From the NCBI RefSeq assembly GCF_005221285.1, contig NZ_CP039886.1:1178001-1242000 (forward strand): DNA of 64,000 nt, written 5' to 3'. The notes beneath the pieces are model-generated. The model was not told the DNA's origin, did not search any database, and saw only the letters and a program-made list of their open reading frames with translations. This stretch comes from Neisseria flavescens. Lineage in GTDB: Bacteria; Pseudomonadota; Gammaproteobacteria; Burkholderiales; Neisseriaceae. Position numbers and translations under genes: made by a program. Position 1 is the first letter of the stretch. Every line of letters starts with the position of its first letter. Positions 62,794-64,000 of the stretch are shown here, piece after piece.

Positions 62794-63351
62794 TCTGAAA
62801 CCTGTAGTTTCCTTAGTGAAAGTTACTACGTAGTTAAAGTTTTTCACATCAGTATCTTGCTCAAATACTATTTCTTCTTTTACCTTATATCCATGTTTAG
62901 CTAATTCATTTGCTTTAGCTTGAATTTTTGCTTTAACTAATTCTTTTACTTTATCTTCAGTTGTTGAATTTGTGACAGTTACTGTATTATTCTCTCCGGG
63001 ATCAGCGAAAAATCCATGAATATCTGGCATTCCATCATAATTATAACTTATGTTTATTGTTCCTTCAGGTTCATTTACAGAACGTGCTACTCTTCTAGCT
63101 GTTGCTCGATATTCTCCTGCTCTTCTAAAACTTGAAGTCCCTTCTGAAGTTGAAGAAGGTGGTGTTGATTCTGTTGAAGTTTCCACATGTTGGGGCGCAT
63201 CATTTTGCACTCCGCCATCAGCGCCTGCCTGCGCGGTTTCCCCTTCTCCCTGCGTATCTTTAGGCGGTATTTCTGTTTTGGATTCTCTTCCATCCCCGCC
63301 CGAAGCAGTGCCTGCCGTATCAGCACCCGTGGCAGGGCTTACCGTATCAGC

Positions 63352-63360
63352 GGGGGGGGG
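63352..63360 (-). repeat. C9 phase-variation tract of the NHBA-like gene
   Basis: GTTA then nine C then GCTGATACG on the minus strand. C8 or C11 gives ON, C9 (present) gives OFF. Confidence 0.88.
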
Positions 63361-63484
63361 TAACTTTATTTGACGGCGTTTCTGAGGATTTGACTACAGG
63401 TGTACCCCCTCCCCCTGAAATACAGGCGGAAAGGGCGAGGATGGATGCCATTGCAAGCAGGCTCGGTTTGAAAGGAATCGTCAT

Positions 63485-63615
63485 AATTATCTCCTATGGC
63501 ATATTTTTAATGAAAAATATGATAATTATTTACATTTGATGGTTTGAAAAATGCCGCCATACGCGGCAGGAAATACGGCTCTGCTTCACAAACCGGGGCA
63601 GGGTCGTAAAATACA
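63485..63615. other. Spacer between hemO and the NHBA-like gene
   Basis: Contains GGAGATAATT before the lipoprotein start and a weak Fur-like run GATAATTATTTACATTTGA near 63521-63539 (about 11-12 of 19). No gene seen. Confidence 0.4.
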
Positions 63616-64000
63616 TTAGTGCCTGTGCGGCATCATTCCTTCCGGCGCTTCGGCATCTGCTGCCAAGCCGAAAGTTTCGCGCAACACGACTTTGTAGAAG
63701 GCAAATGCTTCGCGTGCACCTTGGATGGCTTCCGCTTCGGCTTCGGGGCTTAAGCCCAATGCGTTTAGATGCTCGACAAAGGCACGCCAGTGTTTGCCGC
63801 GACCGTCCGGATGCGGAGCCAGGTGGCGTGCGCCGAATTCACCGGTGTATTCGAGTTTTTGAGCGTGTTTGAACAAAAATGCCGCGCCCAAATTAGAACC
63901 TTCGGCACAATACAGCCAGCCGATGGCTTTATTGCCGGTTTCGTATGGCAATTCTTTGTCAAATTTGTAAGGTTCTTCGCCCAAATCTTTCAAGTCTTGA
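63616..64000 (-). CDS. hemO: Haem oxygenase HemO, C-terminal part (cut by window edge)
   Basis: 128 codons visible: KDLGEEPYKFDKELPYETGN, KAIGWLYCAEGSNLGAAFLF with the conserved Gly-rich distal helix, APHPDGRGKHWRAFVEHLNA, ending AEAPEGMMPHRH and stop. This is the neisserial haem oxygenase, about 209 aa when complete, which opens the haem ring and frees iron from haem taken up by HmbR or HpuAB. The true start lies beyond the right edge. It borders the exchangeable island between hemO and mnmC. Confidence 0.95.
   Translation of the reverse strand, partial: QDLKDLGEEPYKFDKELPYETGNKAIGWLYCAEGSNLGAAFLFKHAQKLEYTGEFGARHLAPHPDGRGKHWRAFVEHLNALGLSPEAEAEAIQGAREAFAFYKVVLRETFGLAADAEAPEGMMPHRH

Larger units (their letters stand above)
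61588..63484 (-). pseudogene. NHBA-like surface lipoprotein, phase-OFF at C9
   Basis: From the ATG at 63484: MTIPFKPSLLAMASILALSA with lipobox LSAC, then ISGGGGTPV. A C9 run (63352-63360) puts a TGA at 63347-63349 after 45 residues. With C8 the frame continues to 61588 (631 aa). The full protein would have an acidic linker and an Arg-rich patch (SFRRAGEYRATARRVARSV) like the heparin-binding site of NHBA. An AT-rich domain follows (NISYNYDGMPDIHGFFADPG onward), then 70-aa repeats, then an NHBA/TbpB-type 8-strand barrel ending FGVFAGKKEADAR. It lies directly downstream of hemO on the same strand, in the exchangeable haem island. Confidence 0.85.

Noticed and set aside
61588..63210. A separate cytoplasmic gene starting at 63210
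   Set aside because: The frame is the distal part of the lipoprotein gene whose signal peptide is joined through the C tract; no start signal exists at 63210.
1..64000. The many GCCGTCTGAA words as a repeat array or CRISPR-like feature
   Set aside because: They are scattered DNA uptake sequences typical of Neisseria and mostly form terminators.

Overview
The window is chromosomal DNA from a Neisseria of the meningococcal type (N. meningitidis or a very close relative such as N. lactamica or N. polysaccharea). The 10-base uptake word GCCGTCTGAA and its reverse recur throughout, very often as inverted pairs behind genes. The gene content also fits: hemO, hpuA/hpuB, a Slam gene, an nhhA/hsf adhesin, dRS3 and an IS1301-like insertion sequence. 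Species assignment is inference; the gene identities come from reading the proteins.

Layout. 1-7.8 kb: a potD-like binding lipoprotein (cut by the left edge), rppH, then a vsr-methyltransferase-restriction cluster of HpaII type wedged between rppH and parE, then parE, tRNA-Asp, tRNA-Val, ribA and a GAF-like gene. 7.9-15.6 kb: tRNA-Leu(UAG) followed by a decayed integrated element. It holds an integrase tail, a duplicated promoter/peptide/small-protein module, a KilA-N antirepressor behind a possible C4-type antisense RNA leader, a Doc-type toxin pair, an endolysin fragment, and tail genes including a tape-measure protein. IS copy 1 ends this block. 16.5-24 kb: an exceptionally long (2250 aa) trimeric autotransporter of the NhhA/Hsf family behind an 11-base C tract. 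24-46 kb: mostly ordinary genes (a pseudouridine synthase, adhP, an aldehyde dehydrogenase, an EamA transporter, recJ, darP, pmbA, a glycosyltransferase, smc, a lipoprotein split by IS copy 2, thyA, gdhA, recG). IS copy 3 follows, then a truncated higB, higA and a second copy of the tRNA-Leu 3' end. 47.8-55.8 kb: a DUF2868-like membrane protein, dnaK, grpE, cysE, a phosphatase-like lipoprotein and mnmC. 55.9-64 kb: the haem island beside hemO. It holds a 3' scrap of hmbR, hpuB (frameshifted), hpuA, a Slam outer-membrane translocator and an NHBA-like lipoprotein switched off by a C9 tract.

How it fits together. The right-hand island is an iron/haem surface system: HpuA (lipoprotein) and HpuB (TonB receptor) take haem from haemoglobin, Slam moves TbpB-like lipoproteins such as HpuA to the cell surface, HemO releases iron from haem, and a good Fur box lies before hpuA. 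In this sequence hpuB and the NHBA-like gene are both out of frame at homopolymers, and hmbR survives only as a scrap. The tRNA-Leu 3' end is duplicated 39.6 kb apart with housekeeping genes in between, and IS copy 3 lacks a matching target duplication. The simplest reading is that a roughly 30 kb chromosomal segment was moved into, or joined to, an older tRNA-Leu element by recombination between IS copies.

The least familiar material is at 8.4-9.7 kb. Three strong promoters carry operator-like dyads in or just after them. Two drive diverged copies of a hydrophobic-peptide plus ribbon-helix-helix-like gene pair. The third precedes an antisense-like leader whose sequence is perfectly complementary to the ribosome-binding site of the antirepressor.
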